From positions 18,185,501 to 18,249,500 of the forward strand of contig NC_090131.1 in NCBI RefSeq assembly GCF_040581485.1: a DNA stretch of 64,000 bases, read 5' to 3'. Both the position numbers and the translations under genes were made by a program. The notes beneath the pieces were generated by a model, which ran no database searches, was not told where the DNA came from, and worked only from the letters and a program-made list of their open reading frames with translations. The stretch is from Linepithema humile (lineage: Eukaryota; Arthropoda; Insecta; Hymenoptera; Formicidae). Of this stretch, positions 50,950 to 64,000 are shown piece by piece (positions within the stretch are counted from its first letter, which is position 1; every line of letters starts with the position of its first letter).

Positions 50950-51031
50950 TCTTCGTCGTCGTCGTCGTCGTTCTCGTTGTCGTCGTCGTCGTCGTCGTCG
51001 TCATCGTCGTCGTCGTTGCATCGTCGTCGTG
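50950..51031 (+). repeat. (TCG)n trinucleotide repeat
   Basis: About 80 bp of TCG/GTC triplets with a few interruptions (TTCTCGTTG, TCATCG, TTGCATCG). The plus frame through it gives poly-Val and is not a gene. Confidence 0.95.
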
Positions 51032-54000
51032 TGTGTTAGCGGACTTTCCGTAAGCATAAATCTTTCGTGCAGCGTGCGCGTTCAGGGTCGGGTGTGTCGC
51101 GATATATCGACTCTTTGAGATATATCTTCGTCGGTTTTACGGAAATGCGAGGAAGTGAGTTTATCCCCGTCTTGTACAAAAATTTGCAAATCCTTGAATT
51201 TGTGAGGTACGATATCGATCCGCTGTCTACGACACGTACTTGCGAGTGTGCTCATCGACCCTTGCGTTTATCGACGAGACTACTACCGACAAAAATCATA
51301 CGAGTTATCTAACAGCGCGTATAAAAATTTATAGCTCGCATTTGAGAAAAAGCAGGATTAAGTGGTTACGTGCTTAATGAACGATAAGTTATTGCACGTA
51401 AATGGACGAGATCCGTTCGCCGGGTTAATTAACGCCATTCCGCGTGCGCGGTGTAGCAAAAAATTCGCGGATTTTTTCTTTTCTTTTTTTTCGCTCAAAC
51501 GCACCGAGAATTCCCTACGTAATCATCATTTATGTCGGCAAAAGTAGAAAAAGCTGGACGGCAGGCGGGTAAAATAATTCACCCGGCGCCGTTTACCAAC
51601 CTCGATTCTCTGCTTGACACGGCCAGTTTTAGAGACTCGCTATGTTGCAGAACTATAACTCGCGGCATTGTACGGCAGTGAAAAGATGGTACATACGTGC
51701 TCGGCCGTGACTCGCACAATAGATTCTTAAAAACCTTGATTGCGGTGGTTTGTTGAGATTTACGTTCTTCTGTGCGTATATATATATATCAAGGCATAAC
51801 GTTTATTGTGATATTTATCATCCCTATTTATTATCTCTACATATATGTGTCATTACTTGCTGAATTTAAATTTAAATTTATTTCCACATGATGACCTGCA
51901 CTATTGTAATTCTGATTTGATTGAGGAAGGCAACTTCATCGTGAGCGCAGCTTTAAACTAACTACGCCTGTCCGCTATATCGCGAATCGTAGGTATAGTT
52001 CGCGCAAATCCCGTGGCGGGTTAAATTAGATTAAACCGTTGCAAGCAGACTCTGTTGAATTGTCCTATTCGCGTATCTATTCATACGCCTCCTGCGCGAA
52101 AGCCATATTGTCGGACGGTTCACGATTCTGCCTTTTCACTACTTTATGACTTTTTGCAATTCGACAAATAGATATTTTTTGAGATATAATATTAGATTCA
52201 CCGTATTTTCCATGACTTGTAATAAATTCAGTAATCGAAAAGTAAAATGAAATCATCTTAACGTGTTCTAATTTTATAATTTAAGAAAAAAAATTGTTAA
52301 TTTCTGAGCTATTTATTACTCTGAAAATATTGTGGAACGTTTCCCTTGAAGCTTTCAACACTTTCTCCGTTTAGGAGATTTAGCTCATTAAAATAAAAAA
52401 CTTTTATCCTTTGTCAGTAATGTCGTTTAATAACGACGCTGAATAAATTTTTATTGTCTTCAATTATGATATCATTAATAGTTGAGAACATCACAAATAA
52501 CAGAAATTTGATAACAAACTTCAAACTTTCCGCGCTGTAGGTGCTATAACGTGCCTTCTAATCGCACATCACCAGCAGATATTCGGTGATAGCGTGATTA
52601 ATCGTACCAAGCTCCCAAAGTTTATCGGAACATTTAATTGGTCTACAGCACAAATTACGCAACTTGTCAGAAAGCATTGCGGATTGAGTTTCATACGGAA
52701 TAAAATCAGTCTAGCTGCGTATATATGGAGGGCAAGTTTTAAGCACGTCCATCAGGATGTTGCTGTGTTTTAATTAATTCGGGAATACGTGAGAACAATT
52801 TTGTGACTAATTCAAAGAACATTTCGTTATTTAAATCCTATCATAATACAGTGTGTCCTCGAAATGTGACATTCTCTTTCACTCTTTATATTTTCGTAAA
52901 AAGATCCGTCTCGACCAACGATATAATGCAGAAAACAGCTCGGTACCGTTGATTTCGCTACGATGTCCGTACATTCGACGCGACATGACATAACGATTGA
53001 AATATAGCCGTCACAAAACCTTATGGCGGCCGCGCGCCGCCGTTCGAACGATATTTCCTGCATTCGCAGAATTTTGGACCATATATTTTTTCAAGCGCAG
53101 CTTTTATCCTGACCGCTTTCGGACGTATCGCGCGTCGTGTTATCGGCTGCTCGTGTAACGCCGCTAAACTTTAATTGACGTGGACGCGCCGAGTATTAAA
53201 CCGCGCGAGTGTCAATCACAAAGGGTGCGTTGCCACGTTGCAGCGTCACTGACACGAACTAGTGGGCAATAAGCGGTTATGTAGTTGGCTGTACCCATTG
53301 CAAGAGTGTCCCCGGTCTCGTGTACATCCCCTGGTCGCATTGGTATTCACAAAGTGGCCTGTACAAGCCTTAATGCGTTTACGATCGTTTAAGTTTGATG
53401 TCTTGCGCCGTAATTTACACGGAAATCTCAGACGTATATAACACATGTGTGATTTCACTCGTGAAAATTTATAATTGTATGTTGTATAATCAACTATTAA
53501 ACACGTCGATTACGTCAAAGGTGACGTATAATTTCATAAATAATGTCGTTGAATTTTGGACATTGCCAAGAAATGTGCAATCCCATAAGCTGTTGGATTT
53601 TAATCATTTTGACTGTAACGAGACAGTTTTATGGCGTAAAGCCAAACAACTTTCAAGTTGTTTCGAGAACTTCGTAGTCTGTCGAATTTGATATCGCGTG
53701 CTTGCTCACGAAATATAACGGATTGTGAGCGATTTTTACGCGGTTGACACTTACTGATAGAGATCACTAAGCGGATATCAATTTGACGTTGGCTATCTGG
53801 ACGCGGATTACACAAGACAAGCCATTTGCTGTAAAACATCTACGCAGACTGTCGCTTGTCCTGCAATACACACCGTTTGGGACCTTTAACGACGTCGTTG
53901 GGTGGCAGTAAAAGGACAGATTTACGACAAGCAGGCTCGAATAACAAAATTCAGTGATTTTCTCTATCGTAAAATGGGTATTAAATTTTTTTTATAACAA

Positions 54001-57000
54001 ATAATGCAAAAATCCAGAAAATATATGTGTAACAACACTCGTGAATTATTTATTTATCAATCAATTATTAAAAGCAATCGAAAAATTTCGCATTCAATTT
54101 TATAGCAAATGTTCAGTTTTTTTTATTTATGCATTTTAATTGTCAAGTCGTACAAAGTGTTATGAAACATACAACTCTTCTTTCATAAATCTGGTTGCAT
54201 ATTTAATGTAACGGAGTTAATCAGGTGAATGGTAATAATCCATCACTTACGCTGTTATGCGAGCTTGCTGTCATATATCTGCGGAACGCGCAATTAGCTA
54301 TTTAACAGTAACGATATATGAACGATATTTGCGGATAGCAGTGGTCAAATCTGCACCGAGTAATACGATATTCACTGCATTACTTCAAAATGTATCAATG
54401 CGTCAACAGCCTTTGATTATGAGTTTGTACTTTGCAATTGTATATTAGCTCTGCAGCGGAATTGAATCTATATAACTTTCTCTAGGATGCAAATATTTAT
54501 ATACTATTACAAATAATACGTCATTTCATTTTGATTTATTGTTTCTATTCGTAGAATCTTAAATTTATTGTGTTGATTCACAAAGTTTTCAATGTGCTAA
54601 TTTTTTGGGATTCAGTAATTAATGCACAATAGAATTAAAAAGTTTCTCAAGCGCAACGCAATGAAATATATTTATTTCAGTGAAATCAATTTCGGTGCAG
54701 CAACAGCTTCATCCAAACTTAAGCATAGTCATAGACGGTTAAAATCGGCGATCAATTGGCGCGCAGTGGCGTATCAATCTCTTTTGCTATTAAAGCCCGT
54801 AAAGCTTCATTACAGCTTCAGTGACCTGGATTGGTAGACAGCGCGATTGCAATTGAACATGCACCAGCGAGTGATTAACTAACGTGTCGGTTCCACGGGA
54901 TGTCGTCAACTCCGGCCAACCTGACGATATTTGCAATTTATTTCCGGCCAGACTTTGATGAGGTGTTTAATTGTACGATTCGCCGTCCGCTGTAACCCGC
55001 GAATACGCGTCAAGGAGTGAACTATCAAAGTTAGAACGGTGTACCGCTGCGAGGTAGCTTAGCGAGAGACCTTTGACATGCCGGCGCGTAGCTGGCTCAT
55101 TACATTCCTGTATCGGGGAGCAACCTACCGTGTCACAGGTTCCATTACTGGAACAGTTTAGATCACGCAGTCTCACTGACATTCGCAAAGCAGTCCCCGC
55201 AAGGGCTGATCCATTGACAAGCCCGTCTACGAGACCGGCTTCGTGACCGATATTGACAAGACCGCGATTTCACATAATAAACGCGCGCGACAAACATCGT
55301 CGAGAGAAATTATAATTTAAAGTTTCCAAATTATTCAATAGCAATTAATACCAAATATGTTGTCGTTTATAAGAAAAACATTTGTTATGCTCGCTGCAAA
55401 AATAGCATTTTTAATATTGTAAAATTTTATCTATTTTAACTTTGCGAAATGACATTACATTAAATTATTAATATGTCGCTTAAATTACTTTGCCGAGTTC
55501 CGATCAATGATTGTTGTGATATTTTTAGACTTCTTCGTGGAAAAATTTGTTAATTGCAAGCTCATGCGAATTGCTTGAGTTTCGACACTTGACGCCGACG
55601 AGTTTGTATGACGTTTAATATAAATGGAAAACCAGAGAAGTTTGCTCTCGATGCGCCATTGCGATGCATAATTCATAATGATGGTAAACGGCTGATGTCG
55701 ACATTTCTTCTTGAATAAACTTAATCGTAAGATTTAGTCGAATGCAATTTTCAATAAATAGATGTCATATCTTAAATATTACGAAGAGTTAATTAGAACG
55801 ACATTAATTTACTAATTAATCTTTAGTCATATATGATATTGTTACATTTTCTAAATAGAATCACACATGTGTTATTGCCAGCTAAAGCTAGAAGTGCCTA
55901 TTTGTTATCGAAAGAAATACATTTGACGCTGTAGAATAATGCAGTTTTGGCGAACGCACAATGCAGAATTTTCGCTCATCATTTAATTCGTTACAGAAAT
56001 ATCTCGATAGTGATATTTTAAACGTCAAGCGCACGCAGATATATTTAAACCATTGTTTCAACCAACTATTGATTAGTAATAGCTTCCATGGGGAAAGAGG
56101 GCAGTTAACTCGTCTCTAGAGCTCTCATTTGTTCGCACGAAAAACCAATTTTGCGAATCGATTTTTTGTGCCAAACACACAATCGTTTATTCGACAATTT
56201 TTGATCGTAGCACGACAATTTGTTCGGCTGCATTATACACTTTGTAAATAATTTTTTGTTATTCTGTCTCACGTTTATGGCTGTCAACATACTCTACTTT
56301 GAAAAAAGTTTCCAACATATTTAATATTTTTGAATATTGTCGCTCAATATCATTGCATTTTTCGTAGATAATGCGCGAAATTAATTTTTTATTGCAAAAA
56401 TAAGACAATGTGATAATGGAATGAATGATATAGATTCTATTCTTGCCAGACACTTCCGCGATTTTATGTTCGCAAGATTTTCGACGATATGACGATATCG
56501 TTTATTGAACGGAGTCCGGCGAAATGCGGAATGGAATGCTGACGTGGTGCTTGCAAGCTGTTTTTTCGAGGCTAGTGCATTTCGCTGTATTTCATTCAGA
56601 CGTTAACGATTCCCAACGAAAACAAGATACTAGCATTGCGACAAAACAATCTTTAATTTTCTTAACTAGTAAAGCTGTTTTTTGCAGAACACGTTGGGCA
56701 ATGTTTTACGTTTCAAAGAATAAAATTAATTATGTTGTTGAACATTGTTGTAATTTATACAAAATTATTCGCTAAATGAAAAAGCAATACAATCACTTTT
56801 AAGTAATCAAAGACTTATTAATTTTATTAGTTTGATGATTGAATTTAATAATCTAATGTAAATTCTATTTTGTATATCAGTAGATAAAAAAAAGTACAAA
56901 ACATTTTGTGGAAAGAAGTATTTTGCATTAAATGCTGAATGGTATACATGTGAAAACGTCATTAAATTTGCATATTTTTTATCATACGCATTTTAGTTGC

Positions 57001-60000
57001 AGACAATTTCTCCGACGTAAAAACAAAAAAGTTATGAATTTAATCCGATCAGTAAAGTTGATTAATAACGAGACTGTTTAATGGCGACTACTTTTTTTTG
57101 TCACACAGTATATTATCTTTTAATGATCAAACGTAATTAACTACTATTACAATCACATGACAAATTAATTATATAACAAATAATAAATAATAAATTAATG
57201 TAAATGATCAGTGATATTGAATCAACACTTGCAAATCGATTCCCTTATGTACAGTCTCTCAATTATCTCGTCATTAATTGAGTAATATTTAAAGCAAAAT
57301 CACGCATATGTTTTTGGCGAATCATCTTAGAAAGAGGTGACGTTGCTGCTTGCAATGTTGCACATAATTTACCATCATTACGGTGCCGGTTTAATGGCGT
57401 AAAATATGACTGCGAATTACCACGGAGAATTAAGACGAGGACGGGAAATTAAGGCAACGCCCGCGTAACCAACTGGTACTCTCGTTAATTGGTAAATACG
57501 TTACCAGAAATATACGACACAAGAGTAAATTGAATTTGTAGATTATTGTATGTAGTTCACAAATGCAGATACTTTATAGGGATTCAATAGAAAAAAGACA
57601 ATTAAAAAAAGTAACGTTGGATACAGAGGTTGGATAAATATAGCAATAATTCATTGAGTAACAATCTTAGAATCATTCAACACCGAATAAAATAATTTAT
57701 TGATTGTAATTTTCATGTGACATTTGAACAATTTCAATAAGAGTAAAATGTAAAATATCTTATAAGTATGCGAATACTCACCGTTAAATTCTGTTCAATC
57801 ACATATCGCTTGTCGATGCTGGCGACGGCCTTGTGTGTATGCTCTCGTAGATTAATTAATCACGTACTCGTTATGTATATACATTTCCACTGAATTCCGC
57901 TAATATTTTATCAATTAGTATCTGTCCGGCACGATCCATTATGCGCTTTTAATGATCCTTTTGCTTCTCTCGAAGTTGTTCACCACGAGCTCGTATAATG
58001 CTTTCAATCGTGAATAGCACGTTCTCACTCAGTTCCAGCCTTGCTTAATTATATTGGGATTAATCGCATTACGGTTCGCATTGGTTTTAAAATACTTGTT
58101 TTAATTTCCTCATTAGCCTTAATAAAATTTTTTACCATAATTTAATATTTATTTTTCATTACGGGGTTTATTTCGTAAAATTGATTTACGTTCTGTGTTA
58201 TGTTTTTGCATATTTTATTCGTAAAATTTTCCTTTTATGTACCAAAGATTATTTAAGCGCGTTCATTAATTAAACTTTATTTTTTAGCGGCGCGTTTGTT
58301 TTCAGGTAACAATTGAATATTATTTTGCAAATTAATGTGAATTGGACTAAGGTGGGCGGACATATTTAATTGTCTCTCCTCGTTTGTTCCAATATTACGA
58401 AGATCGGAATGCTGATAGTTGAAGGCGAACAAGCGACGAACTTTCACCCATGCTAAGTTCTCACGTTTATAATTGCCGTAAGAGCTTCCGATCATTATTA
58501 TTATCCCCACGGAATCGAGTTCTAAACGCAATTTGGCCGGCAACTCCCATTGAAACTCCAACTATAAGACACGGTGCGAGGAGAAGACCATTGAGTCGAC
58601 AAAATTTCGGCGCGTATCAAAGAAAAACTAGATGCGTCATTTCACTAGAACATTTTATTGACTAACACGTGTGTGACATTTTTATAATTACTATAATATT
58701 GGAATTTGTATAAAACAGTCTTGTTTTCTTACTTTTAATTAATATTAAAATTACGTAAAATCGTGAAAAATTGCAACTAAGAGGCACTCTGTGGAAAGAA
58801 ACAAAAGTTCACAAACGAAAATGCAACATTTCAAATTTAATCAATAACTATTGCCAAACTTTTTAATCATTATTATCGAACATCGCAAATCGAGTTTCTA
58901 ACGCAATTTAAGTGGGAAGTTGCACGAGAACTTGGCGAACGGAAAACGAAGGAGAATAGGGTTGGTGAAAGACTCACAGGCACGAGAGAGGAAGGACGGA
59001 GTGAGGAAGAGATGCGTCATATCTTAAATTTACTTCGAGCACCTCGCCGCTGTTTTCCGATAATGGCGAACGCGCAACCGGACGCCGCCACGCCGGCGTT
59101 CCTTTAGCGCGGTTCGCGACCGGGCAGAGTGTCGGAAATTATGTTTGCATAATTTTCAATCTCGCGGTAGAGCCCTCCGGCGTGTCGGCGACGATCCGCC
59201 AAGTCAGACGTACCAGAGTATCGCAGTGATCCGCGCGATTATCGCGAATAATTGATAACCGGCCACTTTTTCATCGATCAATAACAAGCGGCAATCGATG
59301 CAACAGAGTCCATTTGCACAAGTGACGCGTATTTAATCCGACTAATTGTCACTCACGTCTAACACATTTCCTCGTCACGGGAACGACAACCGATTCGCGC
59401 GATTATTTGCCCGTCCTCACGACTACTCCGTATTATACCTTCCGGAGCTTTGCATGAATGGGCTTTGATTTCGTCGGAACTTGTCGCGCACAGAGGGGCA
59501 GGCAGTCCCGATCGCCCGCGACGGCGACACAACGAGCAGAAGTCGACGTGCCCTCGCTGCTCGCACTGCGCGCCCTCGATCCCACCACCCCTTAAGCACG
59601 GACCGGGGGAGCGAAGGGCATCGCGCCGCGAATTGCACTGACACTCGCAGATTCTCCGTTTCCCGCAGAAGCTTCCAAACGGCCCCTCTCCCTACCCGAG
59701 TGCGAGCTCTTACCCTCCGCCAACCCCCGCGCGGGCCGTGGCTTTTAGCGCAAGCGCTTGTGCTTTTCCGCGGACTGCGTCCTATCCTAATTCACAGCGT
59801 CGTAAGTACGGTCTTGTCCAACTCGCGCGGGACGTCAAAAATTTCTCCCTTTGTCGCGTCGTCTAGTTCTTCAATGAATCAAGAACGACGGAAATCCCTT
59901 ATTTTTTTCATGTATAACGATTGCTTCTCTAGACGATCGAATTGAAATTATCTTCTGGAAGTGGTACAAAGATAACGCGACTTCTGATGAATGTAAGATC

Positions 60001-62100
60001 TCCGCATTACCTGTCTAAATAAGAAATAACTGATTCTTTTTGTGATAATTTTTTTTATATTTTACACACAGTTTTACATTCGCTACAAAAAATTGATTAT
60101 ATCGAAAACAGATTTAAGATAATATTTAATTAATATATTTTTTAACGCAAATGGAGAAGTTCTAATCTGCAATTTGTATTTTCATACGTTAAATCAATAA
60201 TGATTTAATGATTTCTCAACAAAGATTGTTTAATTTATTTTACCAAAAAAAAATAGAATATGCATATTTATTTTGTATTTCGTTTAATCTAGCATTTAAC
60301 ATGCAAAAACGTAAAACTTCAAAGATCTTATCCAATATTTACTGGCTTATACGGTGACTGAATTATGTACACAGTGATTGATCAAATCAGAGGCATACAT
60401 CGAACTGTAATTGATAATATCGCTAAAGTAAATTAACACGAACGACTGCGGACCGTCCGTTTATCCGACACAATTTCACAGCAGCTGAACGCATATTGAC
60501 CGCTGAAATATTTACGAGAATTTACAGCTTGCTAATACGCGATGAAAATAACGGGACAATGGTTTCTCTAATTTTTTATTCATTACCAAGTGACAAGTTC
60601 CGTTTGCTCTAAATACTTTTCTTTACAAAGATAAATGTATACAACTTGGCACATCTTGTCATATTCATATTTTATATAAAGCCATTGATTTTTTTCTAAA
60701 ATATAAAATAATATTTCGAAGTGATCAATTTTAATAATAGTATAAAAAATATTAAATATTCAAATATATTTCAAAAAGCTTAGCTGCAGAAATATTAAAG
60801 AGTATATATTGAACATTTTTGATATGCGAGTTTGATGAAACGAATGAAATGAGGAAAAGTCGTAGATAATTGGCTGCACGTGACATGGAAAATCAGTTCG
60901 GGATAAGGCTGACAAATTGAGCGTGGCTGCGGCCGCGAGTCTGTAGTAAACAGGTATTCTAATAAAGTGCCTCGAGGGTGATTCTCTCTCGCGCGTAGCA
61001 CTGCTGAATTTTTCATTCATCGAGACGGCGGACGCTGATCAAAACTCCGACGCGCTGCGTGCACGCCGTCGCGTCGGAGGAGGCAACAGTTTGAGAATTA
61101 AGATTACCCTGGGGAGCGTGCGCTTGTCATATTTCGACGAGGGATGGTTTGCTCGCTTCGGTGCGCGCGCGCGATGCGGAGCATCTCCGGCGGCTTTGCT
61201 ATATCTTTCATTAGCCTCGTTTTCCTCTGGTGGCTTTCTTTCTCTCTCCGCGCCGACGGCTAATAAAGCCGCTGTAAACTGCCTGACGCGTGGTTGAATT
61301 GCCCAAGTTTTAATTTCCTCGGGAACCGGCGCGCTCCCGAACAATCGTCGAAGTTATCGCGAATGAATGTGTTGCGAGTTGTTGGCCGAAGGATAAATTG
61401 CCGGCCGGTCATCCGAGTAATAGTCGAAGCGGTTAAAGCTGTCGCGCGCGCGCTGGATATGTAACGCGTTAGATTTCCATAAATATGATACGATAGAGTG
61501 AATTTCCGCCGGGATTTGCTGAGAATCTACTCGCGTCCGGCGAGCTTTAATTTCCCGCTTTGTCAACTGTGTATTGGGATAATCGACAAACTTATCGCGA
61601 ATAAACGCAGCGCCAGTTGTTAGCAGAAGCGTGAATTCCCCGGCATCGGCATGGTTGTTGAACTGATCCCGTGACAATTGCGACCTTTGACTTTTGTAGA
61701 ATAATATGTATAATATGAAACGTGGACAGCAAGTATGTGCATTATCAAACAGCGAAACTGTTTTCAGTTCTATCAATACATTTCAGTGTATTAATTACAA
61801 AACGCGTTGGATTAAATATGATACCTGTAAAAGCTAAAAGATTTAAAATGAGAAAATTGATATTTTACTTTTGATATTTAATAATTAGACAAATGTTATT
61901 AACCTGGAAATTTAAAGTATATTGAATTATTCATTTGTGATATATTTTTAAAGAATTATTACCATGAGTACATAAAGTGTTCCAGATTTCGCAGAAATAA
62001 AATTGAAATTTTAATATTTGTCTACAACATAAGCTCGTAATATCTCAATTTCGGTAGAACATTGTACATTTCTGTCGTATAAAATATGTTTCTTGATGCG
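51032..62100. other. About 11 kb without a supported gene
   Basis: Mostly AT-rich, with a CpG- and GC-rich patch at about 59.0-59.75 kb and another at about 61.0-61.3 kb that could be promoter-like. An isolated ACTCAC at 57778-57783 would be a minus-strand donor, but the stretch before it lacks an acceptor or start. Frames at 59481-59945 and 61354-61776 are unsupported. Confidence 0.4.
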
Positions 62101-62554
62101 AAGCGAAGTGCTGCATGGTCGACATTACTGCCAAATCAACAGAAAGGTCGACGACCAGCGTGCTCGTAGTTTCACGAATTCCATCAGTCTCGTGGAGACA
62201 CGATGCCAGCGAGGCAATCACAGCCACGTCGTGCTTCTCCCTCTCGGCAATAACGAGGCAGTAGTTCGCGACACATTCGCTCCCAGTAAGTTCGACGATT
62301 GCGCCAAAACGAGCGAGCTCTTGACGAAATTAAAACTTGTGCAAGTTGGCGAGACGCGGGTAGCGCTTGACCAGTTTATCGAACGTGTCCGTGGTTGTTT
62401 GGGGAGAAAAAAGCGTTTTCCAAGAGCTCAGACTAATGAGAGATTCCTAATTGTCGTTAGGTATCGTTAATTACGTCTGTCTTCCTCCTGGTAAATTGTC
62501 TTCTCCGATAATCGATGTTTTAGAGCAACACTTGCCTCTAATATTATACATTCC
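62101..62554. other. Open frames on both strands, origin unclear
   Basis: A 125-codon plus-strand frame (62093-62470) and open minus-strand frames overlap here. One interrupted minus frame reads R-L-M-E-F-V-K-L-R, and a similar L-M-E-F-M-K-L-R occurs on the plus strand at 62962-62988. It may be a relic of a coding sequence or element, or chance. No family recognised. Confidence 0.25.
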
Positions 62555-62707
62555 CAGTAAACACAAGTAACAGTAACACAATATTAATGTTATAATTTCC
62601 CACTCAACAATATAACTGTTACGTACAAGGTATGTTATATTGCAGTTATATTGTTGAATGGGAAATTACAACATTTACATTATGTTACTGTTAGTTTGTG
62701 TTTACTG
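62555..62707. mobile_element. 153-bp palindromic MITE
   Basis: 62555-62620 and the reverse complement of 62643-62707 match nearly base for base, starting CAGTAAACACAA and including a stretch reading AACAATATAACTG. The loop is only about 20 bp. No clear target duplication could be assigned. Non-coding. Confidence 0.85.
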
Positions 62708-64000
62708 AGGTTTGTTATTGCATATTCTTTAATATAATTTGCATTTATAATAAATAATTAGTTTGTATAATTTTTTTTGTAAATACTCTACAATACTCTA
62801 TAATTAAAATGTATGTTAATTACATTTTGATTATATATGGCGAATGGCTTAGAATTCAAGATTAGAACTGAACTAGCGTCTTCTTCGCGCATCTAGCTAC
62901 ACAGTCGGTGTTATTATCTATGCTTGCATCGTGACGTCATTGTTGGGAGAACCATTACGTGTCTTGATGGAATTCATGAAACTTCGTGGCAGCGCTCGCC
63001 AAAAGTACCGGGATGCACTCCACAACAGTCCGTAACAAATGGAACGATCTGCATGTAATGGAACTGTGTTTAGTAGTTGTGTGCTAACGTGTGGTTTAAT
63101 GTGGCGACCTTCTCTGTATCTAACTGTGTGTTATACAGAATCCCCTGGACCGAGGATCACCGCCCTCAACGTAATGAGTGTCCAGTTTCGTGACTAAACG
63201 ATCGCTTCTAATTTAAGAATCAAAATATGCAAGAAGCAAGGTTGAATTGCGGAAAATTTACGCTCGTGCGATAAACTCTGAAACGATGATTTGCGCAAAG
63301 GATTTCTATCGGAATTTTATTCGATTGTTTGGCGATTTTCCCTGTGACGCCTGCTCTTTGCAAGTTGGTCGCACCGCTCCGACGATTAAGCCGCTAAAGT
63401 GTGAAGCTACGAAAGTAGGACGGCGATATGGAGCGTGGTTGCACTCGGCTGAATAATTCAGGTCACGAAGAAGGCGGTGACTTATTTACACGGCGCTCAT
63501 ACGGGAGCTCCAATTAATGTGCGGCATTAGTAAATTGATATGTTTTCCGTACGTAGCTTAACCGAATGCGCAAAGTGCGACGACATCGTATTCGCGAATC
63601 TGCAGACTGAAACCGTGCCAGTTGGATGAACTTACGAAATGCGAAATGAATTCGTGATCAAGCGTGTCTTACACAGAATCTCATTGTCGAAACTAAGTTT
63701 GTTGTGCTATTTCATGGATTGAAGACTCTGCGTTCAGTGAACTAGCGTAAATCTTGATGCAAGCATTCTACTGTTGTCGAAATAACGCAAGTACATTCGT
63801 GATATTTTTCAAATATTGATTTAAAGCTACCACTACGTTTTATTTTTGTTTGAAAGAGATACGTGGAGAATACTCGCTCGAACTTGGGACACGGCAATTT
63901 TTCGAACAATTTTGTAACAATTCCTTCGGATCAAGGATGTAATTATGCGTCTCTTTGTGACTAACATAGGAATTTCATTTCTTTTGATCCAGCTCGACTC
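62708..64000. other. No supported gene to window end
   Basis: Mixed-composition DNA. A 69-codon frame at 63247-63456 has no support. The sequence from 62.9 kb on resembles exon-like composition in places, but no start, splice pair or domain was found. Confidence 0.4.

Noticed and set aside
50950..51031. Poly-Val protein repeat
   Set aside because: Simple TCG microsatellite; the frame has no support outside the repeat.
57778..57860. Possible minus-strand exon before an ACTCAC donor
   Set aside because: An open stretch of about 22 codons exists, but there is a TGA upstream, no ATG and no pyrimidine-rich acceptor.
59481..59945. 154-codon plus-strand frame
   Set aside because: Arg/Ser/Pro-rich reading of a GC-rich patch, overlapping open frames on both strands.

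Overview
This is eukaryotic, most likely insect, nuclear DNA. It has AT-rich introns or intergenic DNA, isolated exon-like segments ending in GTGAGT splice donors, simple repeats, foldback/MITE-type transposons and one tRNA-derived SINE. The CpG-rich, gene-poor texture would suit a hymenopteran such as an ant, but that is inference. I see no prokaryotic gene organisation, rRNA, canonical tRNA, CRISPR array or complete protein-coding gene. Most ATG-to-stop reading frames over 60 codons look like chance openings.

The best coding evidence is on the minus strand between 8.1 and 12.3 kb. Two short first-exon candidates (12090-12222 and 8975-9089) each encode a signal peptide and end at GTGAGT in phase 1. 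A 34-nt exon (8160-8193) accepts phase 1 and stays open from either. The simplest reading is the 5' end of one gene for a secreted or membrane protein with alternative promoters, its body lying outside the window to the left. I cannot name the protein.

The 9.0-kb exon lies in one arm of a large diverged inverted duplication (7372-9131 against 9595-10852). The other arm is a decayed copy: its start codon is ATT and its microexon has a stop. About 460 bp lies between the arms, holding a 26-bp tandem repeat of GC-rich dyads and a 143-bp palindrome.

The most striking object is a roughly 5-kb composite foldback element (13795-18768). Four foldback units share the terminus TGTTCGTGAACC and are built from about 17 copies of one monomer (A, ~150 bp) and 11 of another (B, ~164 bp). 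They are separated by three near-identical 251-bp unique-looking segments, two direct and one inverted, each containing an apparent exon end with a GTGAGT donor. A 13-bp direct repeat flanks the whole composite, so it probably inserted as one unit. No transposase frame is visible.

Elsewhere: a 621-bp palindromic element with an 11-bp target duplication (23674-24294), smaller palindromic MITE candidates (11.7, 43.6 and 62.6 kb), a SINE (about 46.2-46.5 kb), (GA)n, (TA)n and (TCG)n tracts, and long stretches where nothing can be supported.
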